NCBI RefSeq assembly: GCF_900114035.1 | Contig: NZ_FORP01000001.1 | Span: 434,001-498,000 of the forward strand | DNA length: 64,000 nucleotides | Source of the DNA: Amycolatopsis sacchari | GTDB taxonomy: Bacteria > Actinomycetota > Actinomycetes > Mycobacteriales > Pseudonocardiaceae | Direction: 5' to 3' | Shown here: positions 8,831 through 17,572 of the stretch, piece after piece | Numbering within the stretch: position 1 is the stretch's first letter | How the letters are laid out: the number at the start of each line of letters is the position of its first letter | Translations under genes and position numbers: made by a program | Notes under the pieces: generated by a model | What the model was told of the DNA's origin: nothing | What the model saw: only the letters and a program-made list of their open reading frames with translations | Databases searched by the model: none

Positions 8831-8870
8831 GACTGATTTGCGGGGGATTGATAAGCGGGGGTGATCAGTC
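8831..8870. promoter_or_regulatory. Inverted repeat upstream of catR
   Basis: GACTGAT and ATCAGTC form a perfect 7-bp inverted repeat separated by 26 bp, directly upstream of the predicted catR -35. It also lies 40 bp after the stop of the upstream methyltransferase gene on the same strand, so it could be either a LysR binding region or part of a termination structure. The long loop makes a binding region more likely. Confidence 0.35.
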
Positions 8871-8910
8871 GGCGTAGTCGGGACCCCAGGGGACCGTCGC
8901 GGGGTGCGGT

Positions 8911-9759
8911 TTACGCGCCCGGCTTCCGCCCCACGCCGCCGATCACCCGGGACTCCGACGGCGCCGAGGCGAACACCGTCTCCTCGTCCGGGTGCCACGC
9001 CGGTGCGTAGACCAGGCCCGGCTCCAGCAGGTCCCAGTCCCCGAAGAAGCGGACGAACTCGGCCGTCGTGCGCAGCTGGCCGGGGTTCGTCGTCTGCTCG
9101 TAGTACGCCACCAGGTCGGCCAGCGCCTGGCGCTCGTCCTCGCTGCGCGGGTTCTCGTTCGTCATCTGCGACAGCACGAGCAGCGAGCCCGGCGCGAGCG
9201 CGTCGCGGTAGGCCGCCAGCACCGAGTCCGGGCCGGTCTCGTCCTTGATGAAGTGCAGCACCGCGTTCACGACGAGCGCGACCGGCCGCGTCAGGTCGAT
9301 CAGCCCGGTCTCGAGCACGCGCTCCCACACCAGGTCGGGCTGCAGGAGGTCACCCGCGATCGCCCGGTGCCGCTCCGGATCGGCGGTGTCGGCCAGCAGC
9401 AGCGTCGAATGGGCCAGCGCGACCGGCTCGTTGTCGATGTAGACCACGCGGGAGTCCCGCTGCGGGCGCGTCTCGTCGGCGACCTCGTGCACGTTGCCCG
9501 CGGTGGGCAGGCCGGAGCCGATGTCGACGAACTGCGTCACGCCCAGCTCCGCGCACCGCCGCACGGCACGCGCGAGGAACTGCCTGCTGGTGCGCATGTA
9601 CTGCCCGATGAGCGGGAGCCGGGCGCGGATCTTGTGCGCGAACTCCCTGTCGATGGCGTAGTTGGTGTCCCCGCCGAGGAAGTAGTCGTAGACCCGCGCC
9701 GCGGACGGCCGGTCGAGGCTGCTTTCGACGGCGCGCAGCGCCTCGTCGTGGCCGATCAT
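8911..9759 (-). CDS. DUF574 family SAM-dependent methyltransferase
   Basis: A 282-residue member of the actinobacterial S-adenosyl methyltransferase family DUF574 (Methyltransf_19). Diagnostic stretches are SAARVYDYFLGGDTNYAIDRE at the N-terminus, the SAM-binding FVDIGSGLPT, VVYIDNEPVALAHS and ALVVNAVLHFI. These proteins are abundant in streptomycetes and relatives; substrates are generally unknown. It stands alone between catR and an MFS gene and gives no pathway context. Confidence 0.9.
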   Translation of the reverse strand: MIGHDEALRAVESSLDRPSAARVYDYFLGGDTNYAIDREFAHKIRARLPLIGQYMRTSRQFLARAVRRCAELGVTQFVDIGSGLPTAGNVHEVADETRPQRDSRVVYIDNEPVALAHSTLLLADTADPERHRAIAGDLLQPDLVWERVLETGLIDLTRPVALVVNAVLHFIKDETGPDSVLAAYRDALAPGSLLVLSQMTNENPRSEDERQALADLVAYYEQTTNPGQLRTTAEFVRFFGDWDLLEPGLVYAPAWHPDEETVFASAPSESRVIGGVGRKPGA

Positions 9760-9799
9760 CCTGGCCTCCCCAGCTCCAGAAAATGAGACAAGCTCATCT

Positions 9800-11011
9800 T
9801 TACCCCACGGGTGTCAACCCGGTGTGGGACGCCCGCCGGGCGCGCACGCGGGACCAGGTCCAGATTCCCAGGCCGAGCACCGGCAGCGCCGCGCCGAACA
9901 GGCTCGAGCCCGTCCACCCGGCAAGATCGTAAACGGCCCCGGCGACCGCGGACGCCGCGGCACCACCGACGAAGATCGTCGTCATGAACACGGTGTTGAT
10001 CCGGGCCCTCGCGTCGGCCCGCAGACCGTAGATCTCCCGCTGGCTCAGCACCTGGTGGCCCTGCACGGCGAGGTCCAGCAGCACGCCGGCGGCCGCCAGC
10101 ACGACGAGGCTGCCCACCCCGACGTCCGCCAGCACCATCGCCGCCGCGCCGAGCGCGAGCGCCACCCCGCTGGCCACCTGGCCGTACCCGCGGTCGCCGA
10201 GCCGCCCCGCGACCGGGGCCGCGGCGGCACCGGCCGCACCGACGAGCGCGAAGATCCCCACGCCCGTCTGCGTGAGCCCGTGCCTGCCGGTCAGCTCGAA
10301 CGCCACCGTGGTCCAGAACGCGCTGAAGGCACCGAACATCAGCGCCTGGCACGCGGCACGCCGGCGCAGCGCGGGCTCCTCGCGGGCGAGCGTCAGGATG
10401 GAGCGCATCAGGTGCGGGTAGCGCACGTCGTGGCCGGGCTCGCGGCGCGGCAGCAGCCGCACGACGGCCGCCGCCACCAGCAGCATCAGCCCGGCGGAGA
10501 CGAGGTAGATCGTCCGCCAGCCCCAGGCGTCCGCGATGAGGCTCGACACCGTCCGCGCCAGCAGGATCCCCAGCAGCAGCCCAGTCATGACCGTGCCGAC
10601 GAAGCGGCCGCGCTGCTCCTCGGGCGCGAGGTGCGCGGCGTACGGGATGAGGATCTGCGCCACCACCGACGTGATGCCGATCAGCACCGACGCGGCCAGG
10701 AACACCCCGAACACCGGCGACAGGCCCGCGACGACCAGTGCGATCGTGGTGAACACGAGCGTGCGCGCGGCCAGGCCGCGGTTCTCCAGCAGGTCGCCGA
10801 GCGGCATGAGCAGCGCCATGCCCGCGGCGTACCCGAGCTGCGTCAGCGTCACCACGAGCGCGGCGGCGCCCTGGCTCACCGAAAACGCGCGGGAGATCTC
10901 GTCCAGCAACGGCTGCGGGTAGTACAGGTTCGCCACCGTCGCCCCGCACGAGAACGCGAGCACGACCATGACGAGCCGGAGACTGCGGACGGGCTGGGCG
11001 TCCTGCGACAT
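9800..11011 (-). CDS. MFS transporter (drug exporter-like)
   Basis: A 403-residue major facilitator with about 12 predicted membrane helices; the first is LRLVMVVLAFSCGATVANLYYPQ. PLLDEISRAF at the end of helix 1 and the loop PLGDLLENRG resemble the YnfM/sugar-efflux or arabinose-efflux-permease group. ATG at 11011 has GAGGAGG immediately upstream, so the 27 extra N-terminal residues of the longer ORF are excluded. It is likely an efflux pump of unknown substrate. It is separated by about 108 bp from the monooxygenase regulator and has no clear link to it. Confidence 0.88.
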   Translation of the reverse strand: MSQDAQPVRSLRLVMVVLAFSCGATVANLYYPQPLLDEISRAFSVSQGAAALVVTLTQLGYAAGMALLMPLGDLLENRGLAARTLVFTTIALVVAGLSPVFGVFLAASVLIGITSVVAQILIPYAAHLAPEEQRGRFVGTVMTGLLLGILLARTVSSLIADAWGWRTIYLVSAGLMLLVAAAVVRLLPRREPGHDVRYPHLMRSILTLAREEPALRRRAACQALMFGAFSAFWTTVAFELTGRHGLTQTGVGIFALVGAAGAAAAPVAGRLGDRGYGQVASGVALALGAAAMVLADVGVGSLVVLAAAGVLLDLAVQGHQVLSQREIYGLRADARARINTVFMTTIFVGGAAASAVAGAVYDLAGWTGSSLFGAALPVLGLGIWTWSRVRARRASHTGLTPVG

Positions 11012-11119
11012 GACCCTCCTCGGAAACGGCTTCGCTTCCTCGAAGCCCGCGGGTGTCGCAGAGCATTCCCGTGCGGACGCGGGGAGTAACACGCGTCACG
11101 TGGAAACCGGGCGAACCGG

Positions 11120-12889
11120 TCAGCGGCCGGGCGTGACGATGCCGTACTCGTGGATCTTGCGGTAGATCGTGGCGCGCGAGATGCCCAGCAGCTTCGCGGC
11201 GCGCACCTTGTTGCCGTTCGCGTCCTCCAGGCTCCGCACGATGGCGTCCCGCTCGACGGTCTCGAACCGGTTGAGCGGGCGCCGCGCGAGCGCGTGGTAC
11301 TCGGCGGGCAGGTCGGTCGGCACGATCGTGCCCGTGCGGCGGCGCTGGGTGACCTGCTTGAGCACCCGGTACAGCTGCGTGACGTTGCCGGGCCAGCTCG
11401 CGCGCATGAGCAGGTGCAGTGCCGCGGGCGAGCAGGTCAGCCCGCCGCCGAGGCGGCCGAGGAGCAGCGGGACCAGATCACGCAGGTCGTCGGCGTGCCG
11501 CCGCAACGGGGGCACGGTGACCGTGCGGGGGAACAACTCCAGCAGCGCCGGGTCGGCTTCGGCGTCCGAGGCGAGGGTGACCGCGACCCACGTGCTGCCG
11601 CGCGCCTCCCGCAGCGCCGCCACCAGTTCGCCGAGGCCGGGTGGGGTCAGCCGGTCGACGTGCCGCACGACGAGGGTGTCGACGGGATCGGTCACCAGCT
11701 CGCGGCGCAGGTCGCCGGCCCAGTCCTCGGTCCGGCGCGCCGCGTCGAGCACGTGCAGTCGCCCGGCCGGGTTGCGGCGCTGGTGCACACCACGCACCAG
11801 GGTGTACTTGCCGCTGCCCGCTTCGCCCGCGAGCACCAGCCATTCGCGGCCGTAGCCGAGATCGACGTCCTGCGCGGCGCGCAGCCACGCCGGGGACGAG
11901 CCGACCACGCCGGGCAGGAACATCGGCACCACCGGCAGCGCGACGCCCGCGCTCTCGTCCGAGTCGAGCAGCTTCACCGTGAGCACACCGCCCGCGATCT
12001 CGCCCTCGCGGTGCCCGCTCACCCGGCGGCACTGCAGCCGCACCTTCCCACCGCTGGACAACGTGACCGTCGTGGTCACGCGGTGGCGCTCGGCCAGCTC
12101 CTGGTGCGCACGGTTGAGCAGCATCGTCTGGTCGGCGGGGTCCAGCAGGCGGCGGGCGCTGTCGTTCATCATCACGACGTCGGAGTTGAACGCCAGCACG
12201 ATGCCCGTCGTGCGGCGGCACGCCTGCAGGTAGGACTGGAACAGCACCAGCTCGCGCAGGCTGCTGTGCGTCAGCAGCGCCTGCCGCACCTGTTCGGCCG
12301 TGCTGCGCGCGAGCGCGACGAGCAGCCCGCCGGCGTCCTTGCGCCAGCACGTCAGGTCCACGGCGCCGATGGTCTTGCCGGAGATGGGGTGCTGGATCGG
12401 CACGCCGGCGCACGCGAGGTTCTCCAGGTGCTCGGCGTAGTGCTCGTGCCCGAAGACGTAGGTGGGGCGGCCGTCCTCGAGCGCGGTGCCGATGCCGTTG
12501 GTGCCCACGAACCGTTCGCCGTAGCTGTAACCGGGCACCAGCTCGACCCGCTCCAGGTGCCGGTGCAGATCGCGGTCGCCGGTGCGCTGCGTCAGCACGA
12601 CACCGGCCGGGTCGGTGAGGATGAGGCTGATCGGCTGGCCCGCCAGCTGGTCGCCGAGCCGCTCCAGCACCGGGGCGGCGCCGCGCAGCAACGGCGTTTC
12701 GGGGTCGGCGTCGCCGAGGAACGGCAGGTCGATCCGGTCGGCGGGCACGCGGAACTCGCGGGAACGCCACCACGAAGCCAAAATCGGGGCCCTGACCTCG
12801 CCGGGCTCGACGGGTTCCCTGGTGAGGAACCGTTCGCGCGTGCGGGCGAGGCCTTCGTCGTCGGGCCGGATCGTGGTCGCACGGTCCAC
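11120..12889 (-). CDS. AcoR/MimR-type Fis-family activator of the monooxygenase locus
   Basis: A 589-residue regulator with three parts: an N-terminal GAF-type sensor (about 60-310, with GYSYGERFVGTNGIGTAL typical of AcoR-like proteins), a reduced AAA+ domain with Walker A GEAGSGKYT, and a C-terminal Fis helix-turn-helix (NKVRAAKLLGISRATIYRKI). The central domain lacks the GAFTGA loop that contacts sigma-54 in classic enhancer-binding proteins, so it probably works with another sigma factor. GTG at 12889 is preceded by GGAGG. It is divergent from prmABCD, as mimR is near the mycobacterial mimABCD genes. The two repeats at 12954-12968 and 13238-13252 are likely its sites. Confidence 0.88.
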   Translation of the reverse strand: MDRATTIRPDDEGLARTRERFLTREPVEPGEVRAPILASWWRSREFRVPADRIDLPFLGDADPETPLLRGAAPVLERLGDQLAGQPISLILTDPAGVVLTQRTGDRDLHRHLERVELVPGYSYGERFVGTNGIGTALEDGRPTYVFGHEHYAEHLENLACAGVPIQHPISGKTIGAVDLTCWRKDAGGLLVALARSTAEQVRQALLTHSSLRELVLFQSYLQACRRTTGIVLAFNSDVVMMNDSARRLLDPADQTMLLNRAHQELAERHRVTTTVTLSSGGKVRLQCRRVSGHREGEIAGGVLTVKLLDSDESAGVALPVVPMFLPGVVGSSPAWLRAAQDVDLGYGREWLVLAGEAGSGKYTLVRGVHQRRNPAGRLHVLDAARRTEDWAGDLRRELVTDPVDTLVVRHVDRLTPPGLGELVAALREARGSTWVAVTLASDAEADPALLELFPRTVTVPPLRRHADDLRDLVPLLLGRLGGGLTCSPAALHLLMRASWPGNVTQLYRVLKQVTQRRRTGTIVPTDLPAEYHALARRPLNRFETVERDAIVRSLEDANGNKVRAAKLLGISRATIYRKIHEYGIVTPGR

Positions 12890-12950
12890 CTTGGCCTCCC
12901 GGCACCTCGCTGTGTCGTGCTCACAGGGTAGGCCAGGGGGCCACCGTGCC

Positions 12951-12971
12951 GGTGTCTCAAATTGAGACACC
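12951..12971. promoter_or_regulatory. Activator-site inverted repeat 1 (prm locus)
   Basis: A 21-bp perfect palindrome built on GTCTCA-AAT-TGAGAC with extra matching GGT/ACC ends, in the divergent region between the AcoR-type regulator and the small ORF. The same core recurs 284 bp downstream. The form TGTCTCA-N3-TGAGACA is of the kind bound by AcoR-like activators. Confidence 0.75.
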
Positions 12972-13002
12972 CCGCGCCGCGCGGCGGCGGTGGGATGGGG
13001 GC

Positions 13003-13233
13003 ATGCGCGGTGAAACGTACAACCCGTGGACGATCGTGAACGTCGTCTTCTCGCACCTGGCGGAGCAGGGCCTGCACCCCGAGCTGGGCGATGGCGGTGA
13101 TCCGGGGGAGCCCGCCGCGGCTTTGCTGCGGGCACTCGGCATCGAACCGCGCGCGGAGGGCGACTCGCGCGTAGGCGACGCGTCGCGCCGGGAACTGGCG
13201 GAGCTCCGGGAGCGGATGCTCGGCGAGCCGTAG
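13003..13233 (+). CDS. Small conserved-looking protein at the head of the monooxygenase operon
   Basis: Encodes 76 residues from ATG at 13003 with a GGGATGGGGG purine stretch upstream. The sequence is soluble and mostly helical, with MRGETYNPWTIVNVVFSHLAEQGLHP at the start (quoted as MRGETYNPWTIVNVVF and beyond) and an acidic/basic C-terminus. No domain is recognised. It is the first ORF after the divergent activator site, and a second copy of the site separates it from prmA, so it may be transcribed on its own or as a leader cistron. A role in monooxygenase regulation or assembly is inference from position. Confidence 0.6.
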   Translation: MRGETYNPWTIVNVVFSHLAEQGLHPELGDGGDPGEPAAALLRALGIEPRAEGDSRVGDASRRELAELRERMLGEP

Positions 13234-13237
13234 CGCT

Positions 13238-13252
13238 GTCTCATATTGAGAC
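13238..13252. promoter_or_regulatory. Activator-site inverted repeat 2 (upstream of prmA)
   Basis: GTCTCA-TAT-TGAGAC, the same core as the repeat at 12954-12968 with one spacer base changed, 64 bp upstream of the prmA ATG and just after the stop of the small ORF. TGTAAT at 13274-13279 is a candidate -10. This arrangement suits direct activation of prmABCD by the divergent regulator. Confidence 0.75.
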
Positions 13253-13315
13253 CCGCGACGCGGGCCGGGGGCCTTGTAATCGTCGGCACAGGACTTGCCG
13301 CCCCAAGGAGCCGAC

Positions 13316-14965
13316 ATGAGCCGCCAGAGCGTGGCGAAAGCCCACCAGAAGATCCAGGAACTGTCCTGGGAACCGGCCTACCACGAGCCCGTCTCCCAGT
13401 ACGGCACGGACTACACGTTCCGGAAAGCCAAGAAGAAGGACCCGCTCAAGCAGGTCCTGCGGTCGTACTTCCCGATGCAGGAGGAGAAGGACCACCGCGT
13501 CTACGGCGCGGAGGACGGCGCGATCCGCGGCAACATGTTCCGGCAGGTGCAGGAACGGTGGCTGGAGTGGCAGAAGCTGTTCCTGTCCATCATCCCGCTG
13601 CCGGAGATCTCCGCCGCACGCGCCATGCCGCTGCTGTTCCGCACGGTGCCCAACCCGGAACTGCACAACGGCCAGGCGATCCAGATGATCGACGAGGTCC
13701 GGCACTCGACGATCCAGCAGAACCTCAAACGCCTGTACATGAACAACTACATCGACCCCGCCGGGTTCAACTCGTCGCTGCGCAACTTCCAGAACGACTA
13801 CTGCGGCACGATCGGCCGCCAGTTCGCGGAGGGCTTCATCACCGGTGACGCCATCACCGCCGCCAGCATCTACCTGACGATCGTCGCGGAAACCGCTTTC
13901 ACGAACACTCTCTTCGTGGCGATGCCCGCCGAGGCGGCCGCCAACGGCGACTACCTGCTGCCGACGGTGTTCCACTCCGTGCAGTCCGACGAGTCCCGCC
14001 ACATCAGCAACGGCTACGCCACCCTGCTGATGGCGCTTTCCGACGAGAGCAACCACCAGCTGCTGGAACGCGACCTGCGCTACGCCTGGTGGAACAACCA
14101 CTGCGTCGTGGACGCGGCGATCGGCACGTTCATCGAGTACGGCACGAAGGACCGCCGCAAGGACCGCGAGAGCTACGCCGAGATGTGGCGCCGGTGGATC
14201 TACGACGACTACTACCGCAGCTACCTCGTGCCGCTGGAGAAGTACGGGCTGGTGATCCCGCACGACCTCATCGAGGAGGCGTGGAACCGGATCTGGAACA
14301 AGGGCTACGTGCACGAGGTCGCCCAGTTCTTCGCCACCGGCTGGCTCGCCAACTACTGGCGGATAGACCCGATGACGGACGAGGACTTCGAGTGGTTCGA
14401 GCACAAGTACCCCGGCTGGTACGACAAGTACGGGAAGTGGTGGGAGAACTACAACCGCCTGTCGAAGCCCAACGGGCACCACCCGATCGTCGCCGAGGAC
14501 GTCGACTACGTGTACCCGCACCGCTGCTGGACCTGCATGGTGCCGTGCCTGGTCCGCGAGGACATGGTGTGCGACCAGGTGGACGGCCAGTGGCGCACCT
14601 ACTGCTCGGAGACCTGCCACTGGACCGACGCGACCGCGTTCCGGCCCACCTACCAGGGCCGCAACACCCCCAACATGGGCAAGCTGATCGGTGCCCGCGA
14701 ATGGGAGACCCTGTACCACGGCTGGAACTGGGCCGACGTGGTCAGCGACATGGGCTTCGTCCGCGACGACGGAAAGACGATGGTCGCGCAGCCGCACCTC
14801 GACCTCGACCCCAAGCGGATGTGGACGCTGGACCACCTGCGCCGCATGCCCGAGGTGCAGAGCCCGAACGTGCTGCTCAACCAGATGACCGACGACGAGC
14901 GCGCCGCGTTCGTGGCGGACTACCACCGGCAGGGCCCCGCCGGTCGCCCGGCACCGGCCGGCTGA
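13316..14965 (+). CDS. prmA: Propane-type monooxygenase hydroxylase alpha subunit
   Basis: A 549-residue large subunit of a soluble di-iron monooxygenase. The carboxylate-histidine ligands are all present: Glu97, Glu127 and His130 (DEVRH), Glu192, Glu226 and His229 (DESRH). Each is exactly 17 residues lower than the corresponding soluble methane monooxygenase ligand, so the site is intact. It hydroxylates small substrates (propane, acetone or phenol in characterised PrmA/MimA enzymes). ATG at 13316 has AAGGAG 6 bp upstream; prmB begins 1 bp after the stop. The Cys-rich C-terminal segment (RCWTCMVPC) is typical of this subgroup. The exact substrate cannot be told from sequence. Confidence 0.95.
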   Translation: MSRQSVAKAHQKIQELSWEPAYHEPVSQYGTDYTFRKAKKKDPLKQVLRSYFPMQEEKDHRVYGAEDGAIRGNMFRQVQERWLEWQKLFLSIIPLPEISAARAMPLLFRTVPNPELHNGQAIQMIDEVRHSTIQQNLKRLYMNNYIDPAGFNSSLRNFQNDYCGTIGRQFAEGFITGDAITAASIYLTIVAETAFTNTLFVAMPAEAAANGDYLLPTVFHSVQSDESRHISNGYATLLMALSDESNHQLLERDLRYAWWNNHCVVDAAIGTFIEYGTKDRRKDRESYAEMWRRWIYDDYYRSYLVPLEKYGLVIPHDLIEEAWNRIWNKGYVHEVAQFFATGWLANYWRIDPMTDEDFEWFEHKYPGWYDKYGKWWENYNRLSKPNGHHPIVAEDVDYVYPHRCWTCMVPCLVREDMVCDQVDGQWRTYCSETCHWTDATAFRPTYQGRNTPNMGKLIGAREWETLYHGWNWADVVSDMGFVRDDGKTMVAQPHLDLDPKRMWTLDHLRRMPEVQSPNVLLNQMTDDERAAFVADYHRQGPAGRPAPAG

Positions 14966-14966
14966 C

Positions 14967-16004
14967 ATGGCCGACAAGCACGTCGTCCGCTTCGAACCCG
15001 TCGGCATCGAGATCGAGGCGGACGAGGACCAGACGATCCTGCGCGCGGCCGCGGAACAGGGCGTCATGCTCATGCACGGCTGCAAGGAGGGGCAGTGCGC
15101 CTCCTGCAAGTCCTTCCTCCTGGAGGGCGACGACGTCGAGCACGAGCGGTACTCCACGTTCGCGTTGCCGGACTTCGAGAAGGAGGAGGGCTACACGCTG
15201 CTGTGCCGGGCACACGCGTACGAGGACCTGACCATCGAGCTGCTCAACTACGACGAGGAGATGATCCACTCCGGCCTCCCGATCCAGGAGGGCGTGGTGG
15301 AGGTCGTGTCGATCGGCCACGTGACGCACGACCTGCGGCACCTCGTCGTGCGGCTCCTGGAGCCGGAGACGCTGAAGTTCTTCCCGGGCCAGTACCTGGA
15401 CTTCGCCGTCCCCGGCACGGAGGAGACGCGCTCGTTCTCGATGGCCAACACCTCGTGCCGGGAGGACGGCCGCCTGGAGTTCGTGATCAAGGTCTACCCG
15501 GGCGGCCTGTTCTCGCAGTTCCTCGACACCCGGCTGAGGCCGGGCGACCGGCTCGCCGTGACCGGGCCGTTCGGGGTGTTCACCCTGCGGGACAACCCGG
15601 ACGCGCCGGTGGTGTTCGTCGGCGGTGGCGCCGGGATCGCCCCGATCCTGGCGCTGCTGCGCTCGATGGCCGAACGCGGGATCGGCAGGCCCGCGGTGTT
15701 CTACTACGGCGCGCGCCGCCGCCGTGACCTCTGCTTCACCGAGGAACTGCATGCGCTGGAGGAGAAACTGCCCGACTTCCGGTACGTCCCGGCACTGTCC
15801 GAACCGGACGGTGACGGCTGGGACGGGGAGACGGGCCTGATCACGGACGTCGTCCGGCGGCGGGAGACCGCGCTGCGCGGCGCCGACGCGTACGTCTGCG
15901 GGCCGCCTCCGATGGTGGAGGCGGCACTGGAACTGCTGCCCGCGCTGGGCGTGCCCGAAAAGCGGGTGTTCTACGACAAGTTCACCACGACAGGCGAAGG
16001 GTGA
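14967..16004 (+). CDS. prmB: Monooxygenase NADH-dependent reductase
   Basis: A 345-residue electron-transfer flavoprotein. The N-terminal plant-type [2Fe-2S] domain has Cys39, Cys44, Cys47 and Cys80 (C-x4-C-x2-C then C). An FAD domain follows (ETRSFSMANT, the R-x-Y/F-S-x pattern) and then an NAD(P)-binding domain (FVGGGAGIAPILALLRSM; CGPPPMVEAAL). It passes electrons from NADH to the PrmA di-iron site. It sits between prmA and prmC with 1-bp and 6-bp gaps, in the usual prmABCD order. Confidence 0.95.
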   Translation: MADKHVVRFEPVGIEIEADEDQTILRAAAEQGVMLMHGCKEGQCASCKSFLLEGDDVEHERYSTFALPDFEKEEGYTLLCRAHAYEDLTIELLNYDEEMIHSGLPIQEGVVEVVSIGHVTHDLRHLVVRLLEPETLKFFPGQYLDFAVPGTEETRSFSMANTSCREDGRLEFVIKVYPGGLFSQFLDTRLRPGDRLAVTGPFGVFTLRDNPDAPVVFVGGGAGIAPILALLRSMAERGIGRPAVFYYGARRRRDLCFTEELHALEEKLPDFRYVPALSEPDGDGWDGETGLITDVVRRRETALRGADAYVCGPPPMVEAALELLPALGVPEKRVFYDKFTTTGEG

Positions 16005-16010
16005 AAACCG

Positions 16011-17189
16011 ATGTCTACGCCGACCACCACACCCGTCCGCAGTGTGCCGAAGCCTGTTTTCACCGACGCCGAGGCCGGCGCGAGGGAGTTCCCCGACTCG
16101 AACCTGCGGCGGTTCAACTACTTCGACCCGGCCAAGCGCAAGCAGAGCCACTACGAGGACGTCACCGTCGAGGTGCAGCCCGACCCGCGGCACTACCTGG
16201 CGCAGGGCTGGCTGTACGGCTTCGCCGACGGCCAGGGCGGCTACCCGCTGGAGTGGACGAAACTGAAGGCCTGGGGCTCGGACCGGCCGGTGCCGGAGCG
16301 TGGCCCCGGATCGGGGGGCCGGGGCTACGACTGGCCCGCCCACGGCTGGCACGAGTTCCGCGACCCCAACGAGGAGTGGGAGCTCACGCTCTACCGCTAC
16401 AACGCCAACGTCGTCCGCCAGCTCAACCAGAACGTCGAGGCGGCGCGGCAGGCCAAGGCGTTCGACCAGTGGAACCGCAACTGGACGCACTTCGTGGCGC
16501 AGCACGTGGGCGCGTGGATGCACGTGGACCACGGGCTCGGGCTGTACCTGTTCGCCAACGCCAACCGCCGCGGCCCGACGAACATGCACAACACGGCGAT
16601 CGCGGTCAACAGCATGCACCGCATCCGCGCCGCGCAGGACCTCGCGCTGTACAACCTGACGCTGACCGAGGAGATCAGCCACTTCGACGGCACGGCGCAC
16701 CTGGTGACGTGGAACGACGACCCGGCGTGGCAGGGCGTGCGCGAGGTCGCCGAGCAGCTGACGGGGATCTGGGACTGGGCCGAGGCGGTGTTCGCCGCCA
16801 ACGTCGTGTTCGAGCCGCTCGTGGGGGAGCTGTTCCGCAGCAACCTCGTGCAGCAGGCCGCCCCCGCCAACGGGGACTTCGTGACGCCGACGCTGATCGG
16901 CGCCGAGGAGTACGACTTCTCCGAGCGCGACCTGCGGTACACCCGCGCGTTGTTCCGGCTGCTCGTCGACGACCGCGAGTTCGCCGAGCACAACCGGAGC
17001 CTGCTGCGCGGGTGGCTGGGCGAGTGGGTGCCGCGGTGCCTGCACGCCGCGCGGACGCTGCAGCCCCTGTGGTCGCAGCCGGACGCGAAACCCCCGCGGT
17101 TCGAAGACGGGCTGGACCGGGCGAAGAGCCGGTTCAGCGGCATCCTGGCCGACCTCGGCCTGCCCGCACCGAAGGAGCTGAACCAGTGA
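16011..17189 (+). CDS. prmC: Monooxygenase hydroxylase beta subunit
   Basis: A 392-residue all-helical subunit of the hydroxylase, related to the alpha fold but without the iron ligands. Recognisable family segments are RRFNYFDPAKRKQSHYEDVT, HGWHEFRDPNEEW and LTLYRYNANVVRQL. It pairs with PrmA as alpha2beta2. The stop overlaps the prmD GTG start (GTGA), indicating coupled translation. Confidence 0.94.
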   Translation: MSTPTTTPVRSVPKPVFTDAEAGAREFPDSNLRRFNYFDPAKRKQSHYEDVTVEVQPDPRHYLAQGWLYGFADGQGGYPLEWTKLKAWGSDRPVPERGPGSGGRGYDWPAHGWHEFRDPNEEWELTLYRYNANVVRQLNQNVEAARQAKAFDQWNRNWTHFVAQHVGAWMHVDHGLGLYLFANANRRGPTNMHNTAIAVNSMHRIRAAQDLALYNLTLTEEISHFDGTAHLVTWNDDPAWQGVREVAEQLTGIWDWAEAVFAANVVFEPLVGELFRSNLVQQAAPANGDFVTPTLIGAEEYDFSERDLRYTRALFRLLVDDREFAEHNRSLLRGWLGEWVPRCLHAARTLQPLWSQPDAKPPRFEDGLDRAKSRFSGILADLGLPAPKELNQ

Positions 17190-17560
17190 CCACCACGAGT
17201 TCCCGGACGGAAAGCCCTTTCAAGGCCGACAGCACCGCGTCCAACAGGTGCGGCTTCACGCTGATGAACAACCAGGTCGGCACCATCGTCGCGGAGGTGC
17301 TCGGCAGGCTCGACAACGTCACCATCACGCACCTGCCGTCGATGATCCGCGTCGACGGCGTGGGCCGCTTCGACGTCGTGTACGCCGACATCGACGAGGC
17401 GGCGGGCGAGGAGGAGGGCTGGTTCGACGCGGCCGAGTTCGAGGAGAGCATGTCGACCCACTACGGCCGCATGGTCCACCTCGACGACCGCACGATCATG
17501 TTCGCCAACCCCGAGGACGCCGCCGAGTACCTCGACTTCGACCTCAAGCCCCTGCGCTGA
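17186..17560 (+). CDS. prmD: Monooxygenase coupling (effector) protein
   Basis: A 124-residue MmoB/DmpM-type regulatory protein that docks on the hydroxylase and tunes oxygen activation; it carries no cofactor. Family marks include CGFTLMNNQVGTIVAEVL and TITHLPSMIRVDGVGRF. GTG at 17186 overlaps the prmC stop. It ends 12 bp before the amidohydrolase gene. Confidence 0.93.
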   Translation: MTTTSSRTESPFKADSTASNRCGFTLMNNQVGTIVAEVLGRLDNVTITHLPSMIRVDGVGRFDVVYADIDEAAGEEEGWFDAAEFEESMSTHYGRMVHLDDRTIMFANPEDAAEYLDFDLKPLR

Positions 17561-17572
17561 AAGGACTCCGCG

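Noticed and set aside
13285-13298. A sigma-54-like -24/-12 element (GGCAC-N5-TTGC) upstream of prmA
   Set aside because: Spacing fits the consensus, but transcription would begin near 13310, after the AAGGAG ribosome site at 13304-13309, and the regulator lacks the GAFTGA contact. Probably coincidental.
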